Source of the DNA: a bacterium
GTDB taxonomy: Bacteria > Thermotogota > Thermotogae > Mesoaciditogales > Mesoaciditogaceae
Length of the DNA stretch: 59,917 bases
Assembly (NCBI GenBank): GCA_021800445.1
Contig: JAJYYZ010000007.1
Coordinates: forward strand, 1 to 59,917
Direction: 5' to 3'
Part shown: positions 11,147 to 19,119 of the stretch, in pieces
How positions within the stretch are numbered: the stretch's first letter is position 1
How the letters are laid out: each line of letters starts with the position of its first letter
The notes under the pieces: generated by a model
What the model was told of the DNA's origin: nothing
The model's database searches: none
What the model saw: only the letters and a program-made list of their open reading frames with translations
Program-made: the position numbers and the translations under genes

Positions 11147-12098
11147 TCATTGATGCACAGGAATAATCTTCCTCCAAACTATAATCGCACACGCAAAATA
11201 TACCAATGAAAGATAACTTACCGCCTTCTTTTCATACCGAACTAACAATTTTCTGAATCTGTTAAGCCATGAATGCGCTACTTCTACCACCCATCGTCTT
11301 GCCTTGAAATTCGGATTATGCTCGATTTCCTTTTTTTCTTCGCCCCTCGGTCGAATATGTGCAATGTACCCATACTTCTTTATCATTTCTTCAGTCCCGA
11401 CATATCCGGCATCCAAACACAAATTCTGCACTATATCTTCAGGCTTTTCAATCACGATAGTTCTCAGAGTTTCATCCAGCAGTTTTACATCATGCACATT
11501 CGCTCCCGAAAGCACTATGGATAACGGTAACCCTTTTTCATCCACCAGAATGCTTCTTTTGCTTCCCCTTTTTTCCCCTGTCAGTAGGATTCTTTCCTAC
11601 TGCCTCAATTGCCAACGGCGCTTTGAGCATACTTCCGTCAGCGCTTTGCCACTCCCATCCGATTCCTTCCAATTCATCGTATTCTGCAAGACCCATCTTC
11701 GGTAGTTTTATGTATTTTCCATCCTCAATTCGTATACTTCCATTCTGATTGTTCGTCGTGTAAGATTTATCTCCGCGATGTTTGCTTTTGAATTTCGGGA
11801 ATTCAGTTTGGTGTTGAAAGAAGTTTTTGAATGCCCTTTGCAGGTTCAATTGTGCGTTCGCAAGTGCAAGGCTATCTACTTCATTGAGCCATTCGAATTC
11901 AGATTTGTATTGCGCGGGTGTGGTATTAAGCATCATCTTATGCGCTTGATAATAATCGATTTTATCTTCAAGCATTTTGTTGTAGATAAACCGCACGCAA
12001 CCAAATGTCTTTGCAAAGATCACCTGCTGCGCTTTGTTCGGATATAACCTGAAGCGATAAGCCTTATGCTTTATAATCTTTATCACCTTGGCTTTCAA
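11147..12098 (-). pseudogene. Chimeric transposase: TnpB N-terminus joined to IS5-family DDE transposase
   Basis: Reading from 12098 down, about the first 130 residues are TnpB (HTH_OrfB; YRFRLYPNKAQQVIFAKTFG, FIYNKML, FPKFKSKHRGDKSY, IKLPKMGL). The frame then passes directly into an IS427-type IS5 transposase (YDELEGIGWEWQSADGSM, GKNPTDRGKKG). A +1 shift near 11545, in a GGGG-A6-GGGG run, leads to the rest (VDEKGLPLSIVLSGANVHD, RRWVVEVAHSWLNRFRKLL). The IS5 helix-turn-helix and all TnpB catalytic residues are missing. The shift could be a relic of IS5-type programmed frameshifting, but the fusion is surely dead. Confidence 0.8.
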
Positions 12099-12202
12099 TA
12101 TACTTGAGCATCATCTATATTTATCAAGACAAGATGGTAATACATGCTGACGAATGATTCTATCTGATTCCATTCTAACACAAATCAAAGAGCAATTCAT
12201 CT

Positions 12203-12232
12203 CACCACTTATAGAAGTGGGAGAATTCTTGC
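12203..12232 (-). repeat. 30-bp terminal inverted repeat, right copy
   Basis: Partner of 10986-11015. It lies upstream of the TnpB-like start and is followed nine bases later by coding sequence of the truncated binding-protein gene, so it marks the insertion edge. Confidence 0.8.
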
Positions 12233-12241
12233 TTAAAAAGG

Positions 12242-12715
12242 GTTAAAGCGATTGGCATAAATACCTTTATTGATCAAGAAGCGTGGAATAATTATATATC
12301 ATCTGTCATGAGTGGTCATTACGATATGGTTGTTTGTTGGGGTACAGGATGGGGTCCAACCCCTTATTACTTGTATTATCAAGAATTCAATCCAGCATTC
12401 TCTGCAACAAAGATAGGTGAAACGGCTATTTCTGATTACGCTAGATACACAAATCCACTCATAACAGCAGCGCTTCAAGTGCATAGTCAAACAAGCGATC
12501 CAAGGCTTCAAAAACAGGCCATGTACACGATTGAAAGAATTATCCTTGAAAATGTGCCATTTATTCCATTGACTAACAGAACTACATTTGGAAATTGGAG
12601 CGAGGCACAATTCGTTGGAATGCCATCTGCTTCGAATCCTTATTCAATGTCAACTAGCAATGTTCTTGGGGATATAAACGGAGAGATGATAGCATTGAAT
12701 ATTCACCTTAAATAG
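12242..12715 (+). pseudogene. 3' fragment of an extracellular solute-binding protein (family 5)
   Basis: The frame is open from the transposon edge and gives about 157 residues beginning VKAIGINTFIDQEAWNNYI. They parallel the last 157 residues of the intact binding protein at 15675-17321 (LKSIGINVSVQQVSYGQYA) down to the shared ending NIHLK/NVHLK. There is no start or signal peptide; the first ATG (12308) lies mid-domain. This is a peptide/oligosaccharide ABC binding-protein gene cut off by the IS200/IS605-like insertion. Confidence 0.85.
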
Positions 12716-12770
12716 AACTTTATTTAGAATAAAACTTTCTTTAAAGAGTGTCCAACGAGTTGAGTTCATA

Positions 12771-12989
12771 ATGTCACACTATTCTATCATACTCGACGTT
12801 ATCTCTTCAGATTCTCTCAAAGACAAAAGATTCAAGTTCTCAAATGAACAAATACTCAGAATTATGGTGCTAAAAGAAATCAAGGGATTGTCTTTGAGAG
12901 ATGTTGTCAAAGAACTCTATTCAAATGAAACGTATCGAAAGTTCTGTAAAATCTCAGACGAGATCCCATCTATCGAGACTCTCATATAG
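12771..12989 (+). pseudogene. N-terminal fragment of a transposase
   Basis: The 72 residues (LKDKRFKFSNEQILRIMVLK, then GLSLRDVVKELYSNETYRKF) look like the helix-turn-helix start of an IS4/IS1182-type transposase. The frame ends after IETLI, and the next 150 bases are decayed with no catalytic region. The preceding GAGTGTCCAA near 12748 may be a terminal repeat. No function is expected. Confidence 0.6.
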
Positions 12990-13136
12990 AACATCTCAGA
13001 TGGATTTCAATACTTTAATTCAGAAAATAAGGTTCAAAAGTACATGATATTCAGAGATATTCTTAGCAAATGAAAGTAAATCAAAAGTAATCACGAATAG
13101 TCTCTATAAAATGGACAGAAATACCATTTTTGAGAA
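12990..13136. other. Decayed IS sequence
   Basis: No usable frame. It probably continues the preceding transposase remnant up to the promoter of the NanE-NanK gene. Confidence 0.35.
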
Positions 13137-13165
13137 TTGACTTTTTTATTTATATGAAATATAAT
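13137..13165 (+). promoter_or_regulatory. Strong sigma-70-type promoter of the nanE-nanK gene
   Basis: TTGACT (13137-13142), an exact 17-base spacer and TATAAT (13160-13165) form one of the best promoters in the window. It feeds the fused kinase, the RpiR regulator and the binding protein. Confidence 0.75.
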
Positions 13166-13199
13166 TTTTTATAATAATATAAATTTTGAAATTATATTT
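13157..13199. promoter_or_regulatory. Inverted repeat over the nanE-nanK promoter, candidate RpiR operator
   Basis: Perfect 11-base arms AAATATAATTT (13157-13167) and AAATTATATTT (13189-13199) are spaced about three helical turns apart. One arm covers the -10 box, the other ends just before the GGAGG. The RpiR-family gene of the same operon is the natural candidate to bind it. The arms are AT-rich, so chance pairing is possible. Confidence 0.45.
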
Positions 13200-13214
13200 T
13201 TTGGAGGAATAGAA

Positions 13215-14816
13215 TTGACATCAGTTTTGAGAAAAGGAATTATAGTTTCGTGTCAAGCTTTGAACAATGAACCTCTCTACGGATCAGATATGATGGCACG
13301 CATGGCTGTTGCGGCCCAAGAAGGCGGGGCAGTTGGAATACGTGCAAATACACCTCAGGACATAGCGGAGATAAAAAAACGAGTTTCTCTTCCTGTCATA
13401 GGTATTTTCAAAGATGAAATGCAAGGATTTGATGTTTACATAACGCCAACTGTCGATCATGTAAAGCATATCTTTGAAGCAGGGGCAGATCTTATTGCTT
13501 TGGATTGCACAAAAAGAGCAAGGCCTCAATCTCTCGAAGAAATTTTCAATTATATCAAAGAAAAATTACATATTCCGATTGTCGCCGATATTTCGACTAT
13601 TGAAGAGGCCATCGAGATTGTAAAATTGAAGCCGGACTTCATTTCTACAACACTTTCAGGTTACACGGAATATTCAAAAAATCGTCCTGCTCCAGATATA
13701 GATCTCGTCAGAGAAATACACGAAAGAATTTCATCGATACCCCTTATAGCGGAGGGAAATTATACTTCTCCGGATCAGGTTGTTGATGCATTAATCGCAG
13801 GTGCTTATGCTGTTGTTGTAGGTGGTGCGATAACGAGACCGCAACAGTCAACGAAAAGATTTGTCAATGCTGTAAAGGTGATAGCAGATGAAAGTGAAAG
13901 GGCGATAGGAATCGATCTTGGTGCGACACATACAAGAGGGGGTGTGATAAATTCAAATGGAGAACTTTTCAACTCAATTGAAATTGTGACGGATATTGAT
14001 AATCCAATGAAAAGTGTTGAGAGAGTGATCGAACAATTATTCGATAAGGACATTTCAAGAATAGGAATTGGCAGTGCCGGACGAATTGATTTTAACAGCG
14101 GAAAAGTAATTTATGCAACTGGTAATCTTCATAATTGGTCTGGAATGGAAATAAAGACGTATCTTGAAAAGAAATATAAGATATTTGTCACAGTAGATAA
14201 TGATGTTAATGCCGCCACTTATGGTCATTGGTTCTTTATGAAAGGAAAGATACGTAATTTTGCATACATTGCAGTTGGAACGGGATTGGGAAGCGGCCTT
14301 GTACTTGACGGAAAATTACGAAGAGGACCTTTTGGGAATGCCGGAGAAATCGGACATATTGTAGTTCCTGGAAACAAAAAAGTTTGTACATGCGGAAAAA
14401 TCGGATGTGTTGAAACAGTTTTGTCCGGAAGGTTCGCAAGCAATGAATATGAGAAAAAATTTGGAAAATTTTCACGGAACGATTTTTTTAAACTCTTGGA
14501 AACAAAAAGTGATTGGACAGACAACATTGTAAATGATATGACAGAATACGCGGCATGGCTTGTTGATTTACTCGTTAACACCGTTGATGTTGAAAAGATT
14601 TATTTTGGTGGGATCATCGAGGACTTTGGAAATGAATTTTTAGAAAAGCTGAAAGATAACTTAAAATCTTATATAAAGCCAAATGGTCTTTATGATGAAA
14701 GTATCGTTGAAATTTCTCCAATGAGAAAGATGGGAACGGTTATCGGAGCGGGACTTGAATCTTTATTTGCGGGAGGTGTCATGGTTGAAAACGAATTTAT
14801 TAATCACAAAAGTTAA
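13215..14816 (+). CDS. nanEK: Fused N-acetylmannosamine-6-phosphate 2-epimerase / ROK-family kinase (NanE-NanK)
   Basis: Residues 1 to about 225 are NanE (KGIIVSCQALNNEPLYGSD, IVADISTIEEAIE, IAEGNYTSPDQV, VVVGGAITRP), which converts ManNAc-6-P to GlcNAc-6-P. The rest is a ROK sugar kinase with GIDLGATHTRGG, GTGLGSGLVLDGKLRRG, GNAGEIGHI and the zinc motif CTCGKIGCVE. Together they phosphorylate and epimerise ManNAc. The TTG start at 13215 follows GGAGG. No sialic acid lyase (NanA) is in the window, so the upstream substrate is uncertain. Confidence 0.9.
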   Translation: MTSVLRKGIIVSCQALNNEPLYGSDMMARMAVAAQEGGAVGIRANTPQDIAEIKKRVSLPVIGIFKDEMQGFDVYITPTVDHVKHIFEAGADLIALDCTKRARPQSLEEIFNYIKEKLHIPIVADISTIEEAIEIVKLKPDFISTTLSGYTEYSKNRPAPDIDLVREIHERISSIPLIAEGNYTSPDQVVDALIAGAYAVVVGGAITRPQQSTKRFVNAVKVIADESERAIGIDLGATHTRGGVINSNGELFNSIEIVTDIDNPMKSVERVIEQLFDKDISRIGIGSAGRIDFNSGKVIYATGNLHNWSGMEIKTYLEKKYKIFVTVDNDVNAATYGHWFFMKGKIRNFAYIAVGTGLGSGLVLDGKLRRGPFGNAGEIGHIVVPGNKKVCTCGKIGCVETVLSGRFASNEYEKKFGKFSRNDFFKLLETKSDWTDNIVNDMTEYAAWLVDLLVNTVDVEKIYFGGIIEDFGNEFLEKLKDNLKSYIKPNGLYDESIVEISPMRKMGTVIGAGLESLFAGGVMVENEFINHKS

Positions 14817-15636
14817 ATCACATTTTCAGGATCTGACAGAAGTTGAGAAAAGAATAGCTAATTTCATAATGGAAGAACCAGAAAAAGCTTTGTATATGAC
14901 TGTGAATGAACTTGCAAATGCAAGCAAAGTTAGCGATGCGTCGGTTATAAGATTTGCAAGAGAGTTAGGATTTGATTCATTTCAGCAATTGAAAATTGCA
15001 CTTGCCAAAGAAAGAGAAAGTATAAATATCAGCGATGAAGATATAGCAATATCAAAAAACGATTCAACAAAGGAGATCGTTGAAAAAACAAAAATTAGTT
15101 GCATCAAAGCAATAGAAGACACAAATTCAATTGTAGATATAAAAAAGTTGGAAAGTGCGGCGCACGCAATATTTGGTGCTAAACGTGTCGAAGCTTACGG
15201 TGTTGGAACATCTGCCACTGTTGCCATGGTGATTCAATACAAATTGATAAGATTAGGAATTTCGTGCAAGGCGTATGATGATCCGCATATTCAGGCAATG
15301 TCCGCATCAACGATGAATTTTGGCGACGTTGTGATAGGTGTGAGTCATACAGGATCCACGAAAGATACAGTTGACAGTGTAAAAATTGCAAAAGAACATG
15401 GTGCTTTTGTCATAAGCATAACGGATCATCCAAAATCTCCAATAGCCAAGTATTCAGATATAATCTTAGAAACATTCTCAAGAGAAACACCTGTAAAAAG
15501 TGGCGCTGGACGTTCAATTGTTGCCCAGATCTTTTTAATAGAAACAATTGTAGGTTTGCTTTATTCTATGGATCCTAAAAAGGCACAAAAGCATGGTGAA
15601 GAAAGTGCAAGAGCTGTGAGTGATAAGCTGTACTGA
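14785..15636 (+). CDS. MurR/RpiR family transcriptional regulator
   Basis: It has an N-terminal HTH_6 domain (LTEVEKRIANFIMEEPEKAL, VSDASVIRFARELGFDSFQQ) and a C-terminal SIS domain (VEAYGVGTSATVAMVIQYKL, GVSHTGSTKDTVDSVKIAKE) that senses phosphosugars. The best start is TTG 14785, eight bases after GGGAGG; the frame is open further up, inside nanE-nanK. Linked to an amino-sugar kinase/epimerase it probably senses ManNAc-6-P or GlcNAc-6-P and acts on the paired arms at the operon promoter. Confidence 0.9.
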   Translation: MKTNLLITKVKSHFQDLTEVEKRIANFIMEEPEKALYMTVNELANASKVSDASVIRFARELGFDSFQQLKIALAKERESINISDEDIAISKNDSTKEIVEKTKISCIKAIEDTNSIVDIKKLESAAHAIFGAKRVEAYGVGTSATVAMVIQYKLIRLGISCKAYDDPHIQAMSASTMNFGDVVIGVSHTGSTKDTVDSVKIAKEHGAFVISITDHPKSPIAKYSDIILETFSRETPVKSGAGRSIVAQIFLIETIVGLLYSMDPKKAQKHGEESARAVSDKLY

Positions 15637-15674
15637 TGATAAATTCAAAATTTTGTTCAGGAGGTGTGGTTAGT

Positions 15675-17321
15675 ATGGGTAAGAAAATTGTCTTTTTCAT
15701 GGCAGTGGTGTTGTTAATCGTTTCGATGATCGTCTTTGCCGATAATGCAACTGTCAATTATGGTGGAACAGTCAAAATAGCGTTTTCGAGCGGTTTGCAA
15801 ACACAAAATTACAATCCGTTCAGTCCCAATTTTCTTTACGGCGGAAGAACCATTTACGAACCTCTCTTAAACTTCAACCTTTACACCGGAAGCATAAGTC
15901 CATGGCTTGCCACTTCGTACAACTGGGAAGACAACAATTTAAAACTGATATTTAATCTTCAAAAAGATGTGCGATGGTCAGATGGTATACCATTTACGGC
16001 AAATGATGTCGTGTTTACCTTTAATTTGATAAAAAAATATCCTGCTTTGGATCTGAGTAATGTCTGGGGATCCGGATTGAAATCTGTCACAGCCCAGGGT
16101 TCCTACACGGTTGTGTTTGAATTTTCAAAAGCAAACGTGCCTGCACTCTTTTACATAGGTTCTTCTTTTATAGTACCTGAACATATTTGGTCAAAAGTAA
16201 GTGAACCTACAACGTGGACAAACCCGAATCCTGTTGGTACGGGTCCGTTTTTGTTCAAAAGTTGGAATCCTTCAACTTACACTGAAGTTTACGTCAAAAA
16301 TCCAAATTACTGGCAAAAAGGAGTGCCATACATAGATGGTTATGAATTCACAAATAGCCTTTCAAATGTTAACACCATGCTTATGCTTTTAAAAGGAGAA
16401 CTTGACTGGACAAGCTCTTTCATGCCAGGTCTTCAGCAAAATTACGTTGATAAGAATCCGGAAACAAACGTTGTTTGGATATCCAACGGTTCTTTTGTCG
16501 CATTGTATCCTAATGATGCGAAATATCCTTTCAACTCAAGTCAATTCCGTATGGCACTTTCTTTAGGAATAGACAAGGCGAAGGTTGCACAGCTTGGAGA
16601 GTTTGGGTATACACCGGCTGCCAATCCTTCCGGAATAACTATTCCTCAACTCAAGGAATGGTTTGATCCGGCACTTCAACCACTTGTTTACGGTTATGAT
16701 CCGCAAAAGGCAATTGAGATCCTTAGATCTCTTGGATTAAAACAGAATTCAAACGGTTACTTCATAAATCCGAATACAGGTAATCCCTTCACATTCAATC
16801 TTATGGTAGTCACGGGCTGGACTGACTGGATATCAAGCGCTTCTGTGATAGCTGATCAACTTAAAAGTATAGGGATCAACGTGAGTGTTCAACAGGTTTC
16901 TTATGGACAATATGCCGCGTCTCTGGCTTCCGGCAATTTCGATCTTGCGCTTAATGGCCCTGGTGAAGGGATCAACCCTTATTACTATTACAATTCCGTT
17001 TTGAACAGTGCTTTTACAGCGCCTATCGGCCAGCAAGCGATAAGCAACTACGAAAGATGGAATGATCCTGTAACAGACGCTTTATTGCAGGTATTCACCT
17101 CTACGTCTGATCCGGTGGTTCAAAAACGTGCCATTTCCGGAATTGCACAGATAATGCTGACTCAGGTTCCAATTATTCCGCTATTCTATACACCTGTTAC
17201 CGAAGAATATTACGCCGGAAGATTTGTGGGATGGCCGAGCCCGTCGAATCCTTACGATGCTAACGCCCCGTGGGATCCTATGGTAATGGAACTTAACATG
17301 CTTAACGTGCATTTGAAATAA
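15675..17321 (+). CDS. Extracellular solute-binding protein, family 5 (peptide/oligosaccharide ABC type)
   Basis: A 548-residue exported protein with a signal peptide (MGKKIVFFMAVVLLIVSMIV, cut near FADNA) and the SBP_bac_5 fold (YEPLLNFNLYTG, LQKDVRWSDGIPFTANDVVF, NPVGTGPFLFKSW). The ATG at 15675 follows CAGGAGGTG. It lies in the NanE-NanK/RpiR operon, suggesting an amino-sugar-containing oligosaccharide as ligand, as Thermotoga family 5 proteins often bind sugars. No permease genes are here, so the transporter must be completed elsewhere. The truncated gene at 12.2 kb is a paralogue. Confidence 0.9.
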   Translation: MGKKIVFFMAVVLLIVSMIVFADNATVNYGGTVKIAFSSGLQTQNYNPFSPNFLYGGRTIYEPLLNFNLYTGSISPWLATSYNWEDNNLKLIFNLQKDVRWSDGIPFTANDVVFTFNLIKKYPALDLSNVWGSGLKSVTAQGSYTVVFEFSKANVPALFYIGSSFIVPEHIWSKVSEPTTWTNPNPVGTGPFLFKSWNPSTYTEVYVKNPNYWQKGVPYIDGYEFTNSLSNVNTMLMLLKGELDWTSSFMPGLQQNYVDKNPETNVVWISNGSFVALYPNDAKYPFNSSQFRMALSLGIDKAKVAQLGEFGYTPAANPSGITIPQLKEWFDPALQPLVYGYDPQKAIEILRSLGLKQNSNGYFINPNTGNPFTFNLMVVTGWTDWISSASVIADQLKSIGINVSVQQVSYGQYAASLASGNFDLALNGPGEGINPYYYYNSVLNSAFTAPIGQQAISNYERWNDPVTDALLQVFTSTSDPVVQKRAISGIAQIMLTQVPIIPLFYTPVTEEYYAGRFVGWPSPSNPYDANAPWDPMVMELNMLNVHLK

Positions 17322-17337
17322 TTTTTGTATAAATCCG

Positions 17338-17363
17338 AAGGTGGGAGAAGTATCTCCCACCTT
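17338..17363 (+). terminator. Strong intercistronic hairpin after the binding-protein gene
   Basis: Perfect 11-bp arms AAGGTGGGAGA (17338-17348) and TCTCCCACCTT (17353-17363) close a four-base loop. There is no T-tract. Such hairpins after binding-protein genes usually stabilise the upstream mRNA or attenuate downstream genes. Confidence 0.6.
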
Positions 17364-17387
17364 AAGGTAAACGAGAGGAGAACTGAT

Positions 17388-18323
17388 ATGTACAAAAAGA
17401 TCACCGGAACTTTTCTTGATGAGATAACTTACGATATCGCTTCGTCGAACTGGGGAGAAAAAGCATGGGCAAAAGAATTCACGACAATGAAAGAGGCCGG
17501 CATCGATACGGTGATAATCATTAGGGCCGGTCTCGGTGAAAAGATCATATTCAACTCGGAGACAATATCGAAGTACAAAAAAATCTTGCCTGTTTATCAG
17601 GATCTTGCAAGTTTATTTTTGAAACTTGCGTCAGAAAACAAAATGAAACTTTTCTTCGGCCTTTACGATTCCAATTATTTCTGGTACAGAAACGATTGGA
17701 AAACAGAGGTTAAAATAAATGTCGAATTTGCTGATGAAATCTGGGAAAAATTCGGGGAAAACGAATCTTTTGCCGGATGGTATTTACCGCATGAAACGGC
17801 CGATACTTCGATGAGGATCATCGACATCAACACAACTCTTGCAAAACATCTAAAGGAAAAAACAAAACTGCCAATTTTGATATCTCCTTATTTTCTTGGT
17901 AAAGTAGATCCATACAGTTTTTTTGCTTATGGAGAGCGGGCAACGCCAAGAAGTGCCGACGAGCATATCAGACAATGGGAAGAGATATTTGAAAATTTCA
18001 AAGATCTTGTTAATTACTGCGCGTTTCAGGACGGAACGGTCAATCTTTTTGATCTGGAAGAATTCGTTAAAGCAACGTCTGAGATATCAAAGAAAAATAA
18101 GATAGAACTCTGGTCAAACGTTGAAACTTTTGACAGAGACGTACCAATAAAATTTCCACCGATAGATTATAGAAAACTTTTTCACAAAATGGATGTCGTT
18201 CAACCTTACGTCAACAAACTCATAACTTTCGAATTCTCGCATTTTTTGAGCCCTAATTCGATATGGCCGTCTGCAAGAAATCTCTTCGAAAGATACAAAG
18301 AATTTCTGTTAGCGAAAAAGTGA
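17388..18323 (+). CDS. DUF4434 protein, putative TIM-barrel glycoside hydrolase-like
   Basis: The opening ITGTFLDE followed by NWGEKAWAKEFTTMKEAGID matches the DUF4434 pattern of glycosidase-like TIM barrels. Other likely barrel parts are KMKLFFGLYD, FAGWYLPHE and LPILISPYFLG. The glutamates in WYLPHE and in ELWSNVETFD are possible active-site residues by analogy with GH-A barrels. No signal peptide, so cytoplasmic. ATG 17388 follows GAGAGGAG and the stop overlaps the next start. Activity unknown. Confidence 0.6.
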   Translation: MYKKITGTFLDEITYDIASSNWGEKAWAKEFTTMKEAGIDTVIIIRAGLGEKIIFNSETISKYKKILPVYQDLASLFLKLASENKMKLFFGLYDSNYFWYRNDWKTEVKINVEFADEIWEKFGENESFAGWYLPHETADTSMRIIDINTTLAKHLKEKTKLPILISPYFLGKVDPYSFFAYGERATPRSADEHIRQWEEIFENFKDLVNYCAFQDGTVNLFDLEEFVKATSEISKKNKIELWSNVETFDRDVPIKFPPIDYRKLFHKMDVVQPYVNKLITFEFSHFLSPNSIWPSARNLFERYKEFLLAKK

Positions 18324-19090
18324 AAGTGCCTGACATGAATGTCGATCTTGGCACTATCGTCGAAAGTTTGAAACTATTGGGCTTGAAAAACGGTGATGCT
18401 GTTCTTGTTCATAGTTCTTTAAGCAGTTTTGGTTACGTTGAAGGAGGATCTGAGACAGTTATAAAAGCCCTTATCAGATGTGTTGGAGAGGAAGGTACCA
18501 TCGTTATTCCGACACTTACAGGCAAGAGAGAAGATGGACCGGACAATCCGCCAGTATTCGATGTCAGAAACACTCCATGCTGGACTGGAAGAATTCCTAA
18601 CGAATTCATGAAAGATCCAAGATCAAAGCGAAGTCTTCATCCTACACATTCTGTATCCGTTATTGGCCCTTTGACTGAATTTTTGATAAAAGATCACGAA
18701 AATTCGATTACACCATGTGGAAAAGAGTCGCCTTATTATCGACTCGCCCAAAAAGGAGGATACATCCTACTGATAGGAGTCAATCAAGAATCAAACTCTA
18801 CTCTTCATACTGTCGAAGAAATTGCAAAAGTACCGTATCACATGCAAAAGATGCCGACAAATTGTGTCATAATAGATTACAATGGAAACAAATCGATAAA
18901 AAGCCTTTACCTTCACGATTGGGGGACACCGAGAAACTTTCAAGTGATAGACAACGATCTTGAAAAATTGGGAATAATGCGTAAAGAAAAATGCGGGAAT
19001 TCAACTTTGAGACTTATAAAATCAATCGACATGATAGAATATGTTTTGAACAAATTAATTCACAACCCGGAATATCTTGTTAAAAAATAA
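18320..19090 (+). CDS. AAC(3)/Antibiotic_NAT-fold acetyltransferase, probably sugar-directed
   Basis: The fold of aminoglycoside 3-N-acetyltransferases is clear: GDAVLVHSSLSSFGYVEGG, GTIVIPTLT, RSLHPTHSVSVIGP, and SPYYRLAQKGGYILLIGV followed by STLHTVEE. It uses acetyl-CoA to acetylate an amino group. GTG 18320 overlaps the DUF4434 stop (GTGA); ATG 18335 is also possible. Set among amino-sugar and sugar-oxidising genes, an amino sugar is a likelier substrate than an antibiotic. That is inference. Confidence 0.75.
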   Translation: MKVPDMNVDLGTIVESLKLLGLKNGDAVLVHSSLSSFGYVEGGSETVIKALIRCVGEEGTIVIPTLTGKREDGPDNPPVFDVRNTPCWTGRIPNEFMKDPRSKRSLHPTHSVSVIGPLTEFLIKDHENSITPCGKESPYYRLAQKGGYILLIGVNQESNSTLHTVEEIAKVPYHMQKMPTNCVIIDYNGNKSIKSLYLHDWGTPRNFQVIDNDLEKLGIMRKEKCGNSTLRLIKSIDMIEYVLNKLIHNPEYLVKK

Positions 19091-19119
19091 TTCATGCCGC
19101 ATAAAACAAGGAGGAGATC

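Larger units (their letters stand above)
10971..12241 (-). mobile_element. IS200/IS605-like (TnpB-only) element, disrupted
   Basis: A perfect 30-bp inverted repeat bounds it: 10986-11015 and 12203-12232. Each copy holds a small hairpin of CCACTT/AAGTGG. The minus-strand gene inside begins as TnpB 105 bases from the right-hand copy, typical of an IS1341-type left end, while the left copy resembles the hairpin near a TnpB right end. The body was invaded by an IS5-family element, and TnpB lacks its catalytic part. No TnpA is present, so it cannot move by itself. Confidence 0.6.

Noticed and set aside
11304-11705. 133-codon plus-strand frame over the transposase remnant
   Set aside because: Antisense of the IS5 transposase segment, whose protein motifs are clear on the minus strand.
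17338-17363. Riboswitch upstream of the DUF4434 gene
   Set aside because: It is a single simple hairpin without any known aptamer layout; an intercistronic stem is enough to explain it.
18320-19090. Aminoglycoside resistance gene
   Set aside because: The fold is that of AAC(3), but the gene is embedded in a sugar operon, far from resistance or mobile genes; drug resistance is not supported.
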